A stretch of 64,000 nucleotides of DNA. Source: Pseudomonas sp. GV085. GTDB lineage: Bacteria > Pseudomonadota > Gammaproteobacteria > Pseudomonadales > Pseudomonadaceae. Shown here in pieces: positions 35,005 through 44,466 of this stretch. The stretch lies in NCBI RefSeq assembly GCF_003050925.1, contig NZ_QAOV01000005.1:124001-188000 (forward strand), in the 5' to 3' direction. A program made the position numbers and the translations under genes. Every line of letters starts with the position of its first letter. The stretch's first letter is position 1. Under the pieces are notes generated by a model. It was not told the origin of the DNA. It ran no database searches and saw nothing but the letters and a program-made list of their open reading frames with translations.

Positions 35005-36705
35005 ATGTCCCAAGAATTCGACTACATCATCATCGGTGCCGGCTCGGCCGGTAACACCCTGGCGACCCGTCTGACCGAAGACGCCGGCGTCACCGTCCTG
35101 CTGCTCGAAGCGGGCGGCCCGGACTACCGCATGGATTTCCGCACGCAGATGCCGGCCGCCCTGGCGTTCCCGCTGCAAGGCCGTCGCTACAACTGGGCCT
35201 ACGAAACCGATCCTGAGCCGCACATGGACGGTCGCCGCATGGAATGCGGTCGCGGCAAGGGTCTGGGCGGTTCCTCGCTGATCAACGGCATGTGCTACAT
35301 CCGCGGCAACGCCATGGACTACGACGGCTGGGCGAAACTGCCAGGCCTGGAAGACTGGTCGTACCTGGACTGCCTGCCGTATTTCCGTAAAGCGGAAACC
35401 CGTGACATCGGCCCGAACGACTACCACGGTGGCGACGGCCCGGTCAGCGTGACCACGCCTAAAGCCGGCAACAACCCGCTGTTCCACGCCATGGTGGAAG
35501 CGGGCGTGCAGGCCGGTTACCCGCGTACCGAAGACCTCAACGGCTACCAACAGGAAGGCTTCGGCCCGATGGACCGCACCGTGACGCCCAAGGGTCGTCG
35601 TGCCTCCACCGCCCGCGGCTACCTGGACGTCGCCAAGAAGCGTTCGACCCTGACCATCGTCACCCACGCCCTGACCGACAAGATCCTGTTCGAAGGCAAG
35701 CGTGCGGTCGGCGTGCGTTACCTGGTCGGCGCCGCTGAAGAGCGAGTTGAAGTCAAAGCGCGCAAGGAAGTGCTGCTGTGCTCCGGCGCCATCGCTTCGC
35801 CGCAGATCCTGCAACGCTCCGGCGTCGGCCCGGCCGAGTTGCTGAACAAGCTCGACATTCCAGTGGTCCACGACCTGCCGGGTGTCGGTGAAAACCTGCA
35901 GGATCACCTTGAGTTGTACCTGCAATACGCTTGCACCCAACCGGTTTCGCTGTACCCGTCGCTGCTCCTGCACAACCAGCCAGCCATCGGTGCCGAATGG
36001 CTGTTCAACGGCACCGGCATCGGCGCCAGCAACCAGTTCGAAGCCGGCGGTTTCATCCGCACCCGTCCGGAATTCGAATGGCCGAACATCCAGTACCACT
36101 TCCTGCCGGTGGCGATTAACTACAACGGCAGCAACGGTGTGAAAGAGCACGGTTTCCAGGCGCACATGGGCTCCATGCGTTCGCCAAGCCGTGGTCGCAT
36201 CCAGGCCAAGTCCAAGGACCCGCGCCAGTACCCGAGCATCCTGTTCAACTACATGGCCACCGAGCAGGACTGGCAGGAATTCCGCGACGGCATCCGCCTG
36301 ACCCGTGAAATCATGCAGCAGCCTGCGCTGGACGCCTTCCGTGGCCGCGAGATCAGCCCGGGCATCGACGTGCAAAGCGACGAGCAGCTGGACAAGTTCA
36401 TCCGCGAGCACGCCGAAACCGCGTTCCACCCGTCCTGCTCGTGCAAGATGGGCACCGACGAGATGGCCGTGGTCGATAGCGAAGGTCGCGTGCATGGCAT
36501 GCAAGGCCTGCGTGTGGTCGATGCCTCGATCATGCCGATCATCACCACCGGTAACCTCAACGCACCCACGATCATGATGGCCGAGAAAATCGCCGACAAG
36601 ATCCGTGGCCGCAAGCCGTTGCCGCGCAGCACCGCCACTTACTACGTGGCGGGTGAAGCACCGGTGAAGGGCAAGCCGGTGCGGGAAGTGAGCCAGACGG
36701 CGTAA
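35005..36705 (+). CDS. betA: Choline dehydrogenase
   Basis: BetA (566 residues) is the membrane-linked FAD enzyme that oxidises choline to betaine aldehyde. It is a GMC oxidoreductase: [15 protein letters not shown] at the N-terminus, [33 protein letters not shown] region and the C-terminal HPSCSCKMG with the active-site His. The start at 35005 (MSQEFDY) is preferred over GTG 34996. The gene ends 22 bp before an unusual long hairpin. Confidence 0.96.
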   Translation: MSQEFDYIIIGAGSAGNTLATRLTEDAGVTVLLLEAGGPDYRMDFRTQMPAALAFPLQGRRYNWAYETDPEPHMDGRRMECGRGKGLGGSSLINGMCYIRGNAMDYDGWAKLPGLEDWSYLDCLPYFRKAETRDIGPNDYHGGDGPVSVTTPKAGNNPLFHAMVEAGVQAGYPRTEDLNGYQQEGFGPMDRTVTPKGRRASTARGYLDVAKKRSTLTIVTHALTDKILFEGKRAVGVRYLVGAAEERVEVKARKEVLLCSGAIASPQILQRSGVGPAELLNKLDIPVVHDLPGVGENLQDHLELYLQYACTQPVSLYPSLLLHNQPAIGAEWLFNGTGIGASNQFEAGGFIRTRPEFEWPNIQYHFLPVAINYNGSNGVKEHGFQAHMGSMRSPSRGRIQAKSKDPRQYPSILFNYMATEQDWQEFRDGIRLTREIMQQPALDAFRGREISPGIDVQSDEQLDKFIREHAETAFHPSCSCKMGTDEMAVVDSEGRVHGMQGLRVVDASIMPIITTGNLNAPTIMMAEKIADKIRGRKPLPRSTATYYVAGEAPVKGKPVREVSQTA

Positions 36706-36725
36706 GGCGGCAGACCGCGTCGAAC

Positions 36726-36819
36726 CCATCGCGAGCAAGCTCGCTCCCACAGGTCCACGGTTGGATTGCAGATTTGTGATCCAACCGTGGACCTGTGGGA
36801 GCGAGCTTGCTCGCGATGG
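36726..36819. repeat. REPIN with 41 bp perfect arms
   Basis: Left arm 36726-36766 and right arm 36779-36819 are fully complementary with a 12-base loop. The outer 24 bases are REP sequence; the inner 17 (AGGTCCACGGTTGGAT and complement) are unique in this window. Most pairs here have diverged loops, so the perfect stem suggests recent formation or gene conversion. It would also act as a strong transcription barrier after betA. Confidence 0.9.
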
Positions 36820-36971
36820 CACCCGATCAAACAACACACAGCTCCCAGTAATCCCCCTTCCACAGATCCAAACTTGATCCTCCCCCCTCGCAGGCCTAAT
36901 CTAGCGCCACGCAATCGTTCCCCCCCTCGCAGCACCGCTCCATCGCCACTCCATACCCAGGAGGTTCACGA

Positions 36972-38414
36972 ATGTTCGATTTCCATCCCCAGCTCAAGCA
37001 GCGCTTCGCCGCCTTGCGCACGGGTGCCGAATTCTTTTCCCTGCGTTATGTGCGCGAATCCGGGCAGTACCTGTCGGTGCGCAAGAACGTCGCCGAACCG
37101 CCGAGCCTGAGCCGTGACGAAGGGGCGATGCTGACCGTGCGGGTCAATGGCGTCGAGGCCTATGCGGCGACCAACGACCTGTCGCAACAAGGCCTGCAAG
37201 CCGCCCTCGAACGCGCCGAACTCCAGGCCCGCCGACTCAAGCCCCACGCCTTGCTGGACCTGCGTGAACAGGCTGTTTCCAGCGACCGCGCCGATTACTT
37301 TTCGCCCAACCTCGACCAGGCCTTCCCGTCCCTGAGCGACTGCTACCAACTGCTCGGTACCGAGTCGGCTGCCGTGCCCAAGGACGAACGCTTGGTAAAC
37401 TGGCAGGTCAGCCTCGGCATCACCCACGTCGAGCAGATTTACCTCAACAGCGCCGGTGCCGAACTGCGCCAGGCCCAACGCTTTGTCTACCCTGGCCTGG
37501 ACGTCACGGCCTACGACGGCAACGACAGCCAGACCCGCAGCCTTGGCCGCGAGAATTTCGGCCAGCAAGGCGCGGCGGACGTCATCAGCCGCTGCGGCCT
37601 GATCGGTGCCGGTGCCCAGGTGGCCGATCAGGCCCTGCAATTGCTCCTGGCGCCGAACACCCCGCAAGGCAAGCGCGACCTGCTGCTGATGCCCGATCAG
37701 ATGATGCTGCAAATCCACGAGTCCATCGGCCACCCGCTGGAGCTGGACCGCATCCTCGGCGACGAGCGCAATTACGCCGGCACCAGTTTCGTCAAAGCCA
37801 GTGATTTCGGCCGCCTGCAATACGGTTCCGGCCTGCTCAACGTGACCTTCGACCCGGACATCCCCGAGGAGCTCGCCAGTTACGGCCATGACGACGACGG
37901 CACGCCCGCCAGTAAACAGTTCCTGATCCGTGAAGGCCTGTTGCTGCGCCCGCTGGGTGGTGCGTTGTCACAATTCCGTGCCGGCATGGACGGCGTCGCC
38001 AACAGCCGTGCCTGCGGCTGGAACCGCCCGCCCATCGACCGCATGGCCAACCTCAACATCGAGCCTGGCGATCAGTCCATCGAACGGCTGATCGGCGGTA
38101 TCGAACACGGCGTGCTGATGTCGACCAACCGTTCATGGTCGATCGACGATGCGCGCAACAAATTCCAGTTCGGTTGCGAATGGGGCCAAATTATCGAATA
38201 CGGCGAACTCAAGGGCGTGGTCAAGAACCCCAATTACCGGGGCATCTCCGCGCAATTCTGGAAGAGCCTCAGCGCCGTCGGCGATGCCAGTACCTTCAAG
38301 GTCCTCGGCACACCGAACTGCGGCAAGGGTGAACCGAACCAGGTGATCCGCGTCGGTCACGCATCACCGGCCTGCGTGTTCAGCAACGTTGATGTATTCG
38401 GAGGAGACGCCTGA
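36972..38414 (+). CDS. TldD-like metalloprotease
   Basis: A 480-residue TldD/PmbA family protein. It has the catalytic motif His249-Glu250-x3-His254 (HESIGH), the hallmark of the active TldD subunit; zinc is likely. TldD works with TldE, and together they degrade or trim small peptides. The next gene is a TldE-like partner, overlapping by one base, so this is a co-translated pair. It is not the housekeeping pair of Pseudomonas, as neighbours differ, so it is probably a paralogue. AGGAGGT precedes the start. The substrate is unknown; no precursor-peptide gene was seen nearby. Confidence 0.85.
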   Translation: MFDFHPQLKQRFAALRTGAEFFSLRYVRESGQYLSVRKNVAEPPSLSRDEGAMLTVRVNGVEAYAATNDLSQQGLQAALERAELQARRLKPHALLDLREQAVSSDRADYFSPNLDQAFPSLSDCYQLLGTESAAVPKDERLVNWQVSLGITHVEQIYLNSAGAELRQAQRFVYPGLDVTAYDGNDSQTRSLGRENFGQQGAADVISRCGLIGAGAQVADQALQLLLAPNTPQGKRDLLLMPDQMMLQIHESIGHPLELDRILGDERNYAGTSFVKASDFGRLQYGSGLLNVTFDPDIPEELASYGHDDDGTPASKQFLIREGLLLRPLGGALSQFRAGMDGVANSRACGWNRPPIDRMANLNIEPGDQSIERLIGGIEHGVLMSTNRSWSIDDARNKFQFGCEWGQIIEYGELKGVVKNPNYRGISAQFWKSLSAVGDASTFKVLGTPNCGKGEPNQVIRVGHASPACVFSNVDVFGGDA

Positions 38415-39751
38415 TGAATCCTTCAAACAGCCAGTCCGCGTCGTTCAAGGCACTGGTCAACAGCCTGCGTGAAGCGCTTCACGAGCCTGAGCAGTTCACC
38501 CTCAGCTACGCCGCCGAGTCGTCGGCCTTCGTACGTTTCAACCACGCCAAGGTGCGTCAGGCCGGTCAGGTGCAGCAGGCGAGTATCGGACTGAAGCTGA
38601 TCAACGAAGGCCGCCATGCCGACCTGCACATCACCCTGGCCGGCGATCCGCAGGTGGATGCGCAGCGCCTGAGCGAAGGTCTGCAACAGTTGCGTGAAAC
38701 CCTGCCACTGTTGCCTGCGGACCCTTACTTGCTGCTCAACCACAACGGCTGGCAGAGCGACAACGTGCAGTCGCACCCGCTGCCGGACACCGAGCAGGTC
38801 GTCGCGCAAATCACCCAGGCCGCCGAAGGCCTGGATCTGGTCGGATTCTATGCTGCAGGGCCTATCAGTCGTGGCTTTGCCAGTTCTTCGGGCGCCTTCG
38901 GCTGGCATCAGGCCAACAGTTTCAATTTCGACTTCAGCCTGTTCCACGAGAATGGCCAGGCCGTGAAAGCCAGCTACGCCGGGCACGACTGGAGCAGCGA
39001 AGGCTTTACCAAACGCTTCCAGCAAGCCCGCGAGCAGCTTGAGTTTCTGGGTCGGCCGCTGCGCACCCTGGCGCCCGGCCAGTACCGCGCCTACCTGGCA
39101 CCGGCGGCGCTGGAAGAAATCATGGGCATGCTGTGCTGGGGTGGTTTCTCGGCACAGTCGATTGCCAGCAAAAGCAGCCCGCTGCAAAAGCTCTACGGGG
39201 GTGACAGCGCGTTCAGCCCGCTGGTCTCGCTGGATGAAAAAGTCAGCGGCTCGCTGAGCCCGGCGTTTTCCGATGAGGGTTATCCGCGCAGCGACCTTAA
39301 GTTGATCGTCGACGGCAAGACCGGGGCGCAACTGGTCGGCTCGCGCAGCGCCGCTGAATACGGTTTGACTGCCAATGGCGCCAGCGGCGGTGAATCACCG
39401 AGCGCACTGAACATGAAAGCCGGGGCATTGCCTGACGCGGACATCCTCAAGCAATTGGGCACGGGGTTGTACATCAGCAACCTGTGGTACCTGAACTTCT
39501 CGGATCAACCAGCTGCACGCCTGACCGGCATGACCCGCTTTGCCACGTTCTGGGTCGAGAACGGCGAGATCCAGGCACCGGTCAGCACCATGCGTTTTGA
39601 TGACAGCGCTTTCAGCCTGCTCGGTTCGCAGCTGGAAGCATTGACCGAAGAGCGGGAGTTGTTGCTATCGGCCAGTACCTACAGCCAGCGGGCGACGGCT
39701 TCGGCGTTGTTGCCTGGGGCGCTGGTCAGCCGACTAACTTTGACACTGTAA
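38414..39751 (+). CDS. TldE/PmbA-like protease partner
   Basis: A 445-residue homologue of PmbA (TldE) with no HExxxH motif, as expected for the non-catalytic partner that completes the cavity. Seen: the shared fold outline, with YAAESSAFVRFNHAKVRQAG (early) and ASSGAFGWHQANSFNFDFSL. ATG 38414 overlaps the upstream TGA by one base. The two proteins should form a heterodimer. No other gene is in the operon: a REP pair follows the stop. Confidence 0.82.
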   Translation: MNPSNSQSASFKALVNSLREALHEPEQFTLSYAAESSAFVRFNHAKVRQAGQVQQASIGLKLINEGRHADLHITLAGDPQVDAQRLSEGLQQLRETLPLLPADPYLLLNHNGWQSDNVQSHPLPDTEQVVAQITQAAEGLDLVGFYAAGPISRGFASSSGAFGWHQANSFNFDFSLFHENGQAVKASYAGHDWSSEGFTKRFQQAREQLEFLGRPLRTLAPGQYRAYLAPAALEEIMGMLCWGGFSAQSIASKSSPLQKLYGGDSAFSPLVSLDEKVSGSLSPAFSDEGYPRSDLKLIVDGKTGAQLVGSRSAAEYGLTANGASGGESPSALNMKAGALPDADILKQLGTGLYISNLWYLNFSDQPAARLTGMTRFATFWVENGEIQAPVSTMRFDDSAFSLLGSQLEALTEERELLLSASTYSQRATASALLPGALVSRLTLTL

Positions 39752-39763
39752 ACACGCCTACCC

Positions 39764-39866
39764 CTGTAGGAGCGAGCCTGCTCGCGATGGTCGTGAACGA
39801 TGACGCGTGCTGCCTGGAAAAACGCAGCGCCTTCACATTCATCGCGAGCAGGCTCGCTCCTGCAGG
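39764..39866. repeat. REPIN
   Basis: Inverted REP pair between the TldE-like gene and the MFS gene. The loop carries CGTGAACGATGACGCGTGCT, similar to the pairs at 1681, 53618 and 56641. Confidence 0.86.
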
Positions 39867-39899
39867 AACGGAGTAAAGCTCACACTGACAAGAGGTCCC

Positions 39900-41327
39900 A
39901 TGCCCAACCGCCCACCTCTCGACGCTGTCACCGCCCGCTGGGTGCCGTGGGTCGTCGCCATCGCCTTCTTCATGCAGTCCCTCGACGGGACGATTCTCAA
40001 CACTGCCCTGCCAGCCATGGCCCGCGACTTGGCCGAAGACCCATTGCGCATGCAGGGCGTGATCATCGCCTACATGCTCACGGTCGCGTTGCTGATCCCG
40101 GCTTCGGGCTGGATCGCCGATCGCTTCGGCACCCGAAAGATCTTCTTCAGCGCGATTCTGTTGTTCAGCTTCGGTTCGCTGCTCTGCGCGCTGTCGAGCA
40201 GCTTGAGCATGCTGATCGGTGCCCGGGTGATCCAGGGCCTGGGTGGCGCGTTGATGTTGCCGGTCGGGCGGCTGGTAGTGTTGCGCGCCTACCCGCGTTC
40301 GGAACTGGTGCGGATCATGGGTTTCATCACCATTCCCGGGTTGCTCGGCCCCTTGATCGGTCCGACCATGGGCGGCTGGATGGTGCAATACCTGACCTGG
40401 CACTGGATCTTCCTGATCAACCTGCCCGTCGGCGTCGTCGGTTGCTACGCCGTGTGGAAATTCATCCCCGACCTTCGCGGTACCGAGCGCACCCGTTTCG
40501 ATAGCCTGGGTTTCGTGCTGTTCGGCGCGGCGATGATTTTGATCACCATCGCCATGGAAGGCCTGGGCGAGCTGCACCTGCCGCATTTGCGGGTAATGTT
40601 GCTGCTGTTCGGCGGCATGGCTTGCCTGGCAGCGTATTGGCTGCGTGCCGGGCACATCGAGAACCCGCTGTTCGCGCCGTCGCTGTTCAAGACCCGGACC
40701 TTTGCCGTGGGCATTATCGGCAACCTGTTCGCCCGTCTCGGCAGCGGCGCCCTGCCCTTTCTGGTGCCATTGCTGCTGCAAGTGGCGCTGGGCTATTCGC
40801 CGTCCCAGGCCGGGATGAGCATGCTGCCGCTTGCGGCGGCGGCGATGATCGCCAAGTGGGTCGCGCGGCCGCTGATCGAGCGTTTGGGTTATCGCATCGT
40901 GCTCACCGGCAACACCCTGGCGCTGGGGATCATGCTGGCGAGCATGGGCCTGGTCAGCGAGCAGACGCCGTACTGGCTGCTGCTGTGCCTGCTGGCGATC
41001 CTCGGGGCGATCAACTCCTTGCAGTTCACCGCGATGAACACCGTGACCCTGATCGACCTCGACGACGCCAGCGCCAGCAGCGGCAACAGTTTGTTGTCGG
41101 TGGTCGCACAGTTGTCCCTGAGCCTGGGCGTTGCGTGCGCCGGTGCGTTGCTCGGTGGCTTTACCGCGGAGATTGGAAACGACGGCGTGCAGACAGTTCT
41201 GGGCGCGTTTCAACTGACGTTTGTGACGGTGGGAATCATGGCAATGCTGGCCGCGACGATCTTTTCCCAGCTGTCACGGAATGACGGACGGCGTGTTAAG
41301 CGTCCGGAACAACACATAGAGCCTTAG
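39900..41327 (+). CDS. MFS exporter of the DHA2 family (MdtD-like)
   Basis: A 475-residue multi-pass membrane protein. Seen: N-terminal ALPAMARDL and WIADRFGTRKIFFS (the MFS motif A loop), GARVIQGLGGALMLP (motif C-like), and about 14 helices as in DHA2 drug exporters. The best-known relative is MdtD. ATG 39900 has AGAGG just upstream; earlier starts lie in the repeat. The last codons overlap a MITE-like inverted repeat, so the C-terminus (KRPEQHIEP) may not be ancestral. The substrate is unknown. Confidence 0.86.
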   Translation: MPNRPPLDAVTARWVPWVVAIAFFMQSLDGTILNTALPAMARDLAEDPLRMQGVIIAYMLTVALLIPASGWIADRFGTRKIFFSAILLFSFGSLLCALSSSLSMLIGARVIQGLGGALMLPVGRLVVLRAYPRSELVRIMGFITIPGLLGPLIGPTMGGWMVQYLTWHWIFLINLPVGVVGCYAVWKFIPDLRGTERTRFDSLGFVLFGAAMILITIAMEGLGELHLPHLRVMLLLFGGMACLAAYWLRAGHIENPLFAPSLFKTRTFAVGIIGNLFARLGSGALPFLVPLLLQVALGYSPSQAGMSMLPLAAAAMIAKWVARPLIERLGYRIVLTGNTLALGIMLASMGLVSEQTPYWLLLCLLAILGAINSLQFTAMNTVTLIDLDDASASSGNSLLSVVAQLSLSLGVACAGALLGGFTAEIGNDGVQTVLGAFQLTFVTVGIMAMLAATIFSQLSRNDGRRVKRPEQHIEP

Positions 41328-41468
41328 TTTCCGGACGATAAGTGCCTGCGCTCGACCATGCTGCGTTGAAAACAGACTCGAAATGCTCATTGGCTAAAGC
41401 CAACTCCGCTTTCTCGCCTGTTTTCGCCTTGCCTGGTCATCGCTCGGCTACTTCTCGTCCGGAAACTA
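41325..41468. mobile_element. MITE-like 144 bp inverted repeat
   Basis: Terminal repeats of 19 bases (41325-41343 and 41450-41468) are complementary with one mismatch, with core GTTTCCGGACGA and TCGTCCGGAAAC. Further inside, the arms stay similar (GCCTGCGCTCGACCATG against the complement of CCTGGTCATCGCTCGGC; GAAAACAG on both sides). The TAG stop of the MFS gene is the first three bases. It resembles the long repeat families of P. fluorescens. There is no coding capacity for a transposase. Confidence 0.7.
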
Positions 41469-41527
41469 CGGGCGAATGGCCACCGGGCTGGTACACTGCG
41501 CGACATTTTGTTTTGCAGGCCAGTCCC

Positions 41528-42913
<1,386 letters not shown>

Positions 42914-42931
42914 AAACGCACCGCCCTCCTC

Positions 42932-43033
42932 TTGTAGGAGCGAGCTTGCTCGCGAAAAACCTGAGCCCACCGCGTGGAGCCAGGCTGCCAGCGTTATCGT
43001 TGACGCCCATCGCGAGCAAGCTCGCTCCTACAG
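42932..43033. repeat. REPIN
   Basis: Inverted REP pair between dbpA and the flavoprotein gene; loop has GCGTTATCGTTGACGCCCAT, close to the pair at 53618. Confidence 0.86.
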
Positions 43034-43070
43034 GGACCGTAACCTCTGTGAGATTTGTGAGGACACCGTT

Positions 43071-44249
43071 TTGCGCTCTACCGAAGTCGTGATCATTGGC
43101 GCTGGCGCCGCAGGGTTGATGTGTGCGCTGACCGCCGCCGGGCGCGGGCGCAAGGTGTTGCTGCTGGACCATGCCAACAAGGCCGGCAAGAAAATCCTGA
43201 TGTCGGGCGGTGGCCGCTGCAATTTCACCAACATGTACACGGAACCTGGCAATTTCCTCTCGCAGAATGCACACTTCTGCAAATCCGCCCTGGCCCGCTA
43301 CACACAGTGGGATTTCATCGGCATGGTGGCCAAGCATGGCGTGCCGTATCACGAGAAAAAACTCGGCCAGTTGTTCTGCGATAACAAATCCAGCGACATC
43401 CTGGAAATGCTCCTGAATGAGTGCGACCAGGTCGGCGTCAGCCTGCACCTGGACACGTCGATCCAGACCATCGAGAAGCTCGAAAAGGGCTATTTGCTGG
43501 ACACGACGCTCGACCAGATAACGTGCGAATCCCTGGTGATCGCCACCGGCGGCCTGTCGATCCCGACCCTGGGCGCCACCGGCTTCGGTTACCAGGTGGC
43601 CAAACAGTTTGGCCACGAACTGCTGCCAACCCGCGCCGGCCTGGTGCCGTTCACCATCACCGATCAGCTCAAGGCCTTGTGCACCGAGTTGTCTGGCACG
43701 TCGGTGGATTGCCTGGTGAGCTGCAATGACCAGAGCTTTCGCGAGAACATCCTGTTCACCCACCGCGGCCTCAGCGGCCCGGCGATTTTGCAGATCTCGT
43801 CGTTCTGGGAATCCGGCGATACCGTCGAGATCAACCTGCTGCCGGATCACGACGTACCGGACTGGCTGCAACAGCAACAGGCCGAACGCCCCAATAGCGA
43901 GCTGAAAACCCTGCTCGGGGAAATCTTCACCAAGAAGATGGCCAACCTGCTGGCGGACAACTGGTTCGTGTCCAAACCGATGAAGCAGTACACCCACGCG
44001 GAACTGGCCGATATCGCGGAAAAACTGGCGAGCTGGAAAGTCGTGCCGGCGGGCACCGAAGGCTATCGCACCGCCGAGGTGACCCTGGGTGGCGTCAACA
44101 CCAATGAAGTGTCGTCCAAGACCATGGAATCGCTGAAAAGCCCGGGGCTGTACTTCATCGGCGAAGTGCTGGACGTGACCGGGCACCTGGGCGGGTTCAA
44201 CTTCCAGTGGGCCTGGGCATCCGGGTATGCCGCCGCGCAGTACGTCTGA
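43071..44249 (+). CDS. HI0933/YhiN-family flavoprotein
   Basis: A 392-residue NAD(P)/FAD-dependent oxidoreductase. Seen: VVIIGAGAAGLMCALTAAGR (FAD motif), DHANKAGKKILMSGGGRCNF, and the C-terminal GEVLDVTGHLGGFNFQWAWA, a strong signature of HI0933-like proteins, some of which are proposed to act on tRNA or respond to metals. The start TTG 43071 is chosen because GAGGA lies about 8 bases upstream and the FAD motif then begins at residue 5. No ATG start fits. The function is not established. Confidence 0.88.
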   Translation: MRSTEVVIIGAGAAGLMCALTAAGRGRKVLLLDHANKAGKKILMSGGGRCNFTNMYTEPGNFLSQNAHFCKSALARYTQWDFIGMVAKHGVPYHEKKLGQLFCDNKSSDILEMLLNECDQVGVSLHLDTSIQTIEKLEKGYLLDTTLDQITCESLVIATGGLSIPTLGATGFGYQVAKQFGHELLPTRAGLVPFTITDQLKALCTELSGTSVDCLVSCNDQSFRENILFTHRGLSGPAILQISSFWESGDTVEINLLPDHDVPDWLQQQQAERPNSELKTLLGEIFTKKMANLLADNWFVSKPMKQYTHAELADIAEKLASWKVVPAGTEGYRTAEVTLGGVNTNEVSSKTMESLKSPGLYFIGEVLDVTGHLGGFNFQWAWASGYAAAQYV

Positions 44250-44260
44250 TCGCACCACCC

Positions 44261-44349
44261 CTGTAGGAGCTGCCGAGTGAAACGAGGCTGCGATCTTTTG
44301 ATCTTGAAAAGCAAAGTCAAAAGATCGCAGCCTTCGGCAGCTCCTACAG
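44261..44349. repeat. REPIN of the second family
   Basis: Inverted pair with GGCTGCGATCTTTTGATCTT and its complement, as at 7272; outer arms also carry TGTAGGAGCTGCCG. It lies between the flavoprotein and YccS genes. Confidence 0.8.
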
Positions 44350-44466
44350 AGGCGGTATATCGCCAAGGAAGGAACAGATTTTGCTGTCTGATGTGATCGA
44401 CGCCATTGCGTCGGCGTCATTAGTGGCTCAATTTAGCGTCATTGCCTCGGAAGGCCTTCGCATTTC

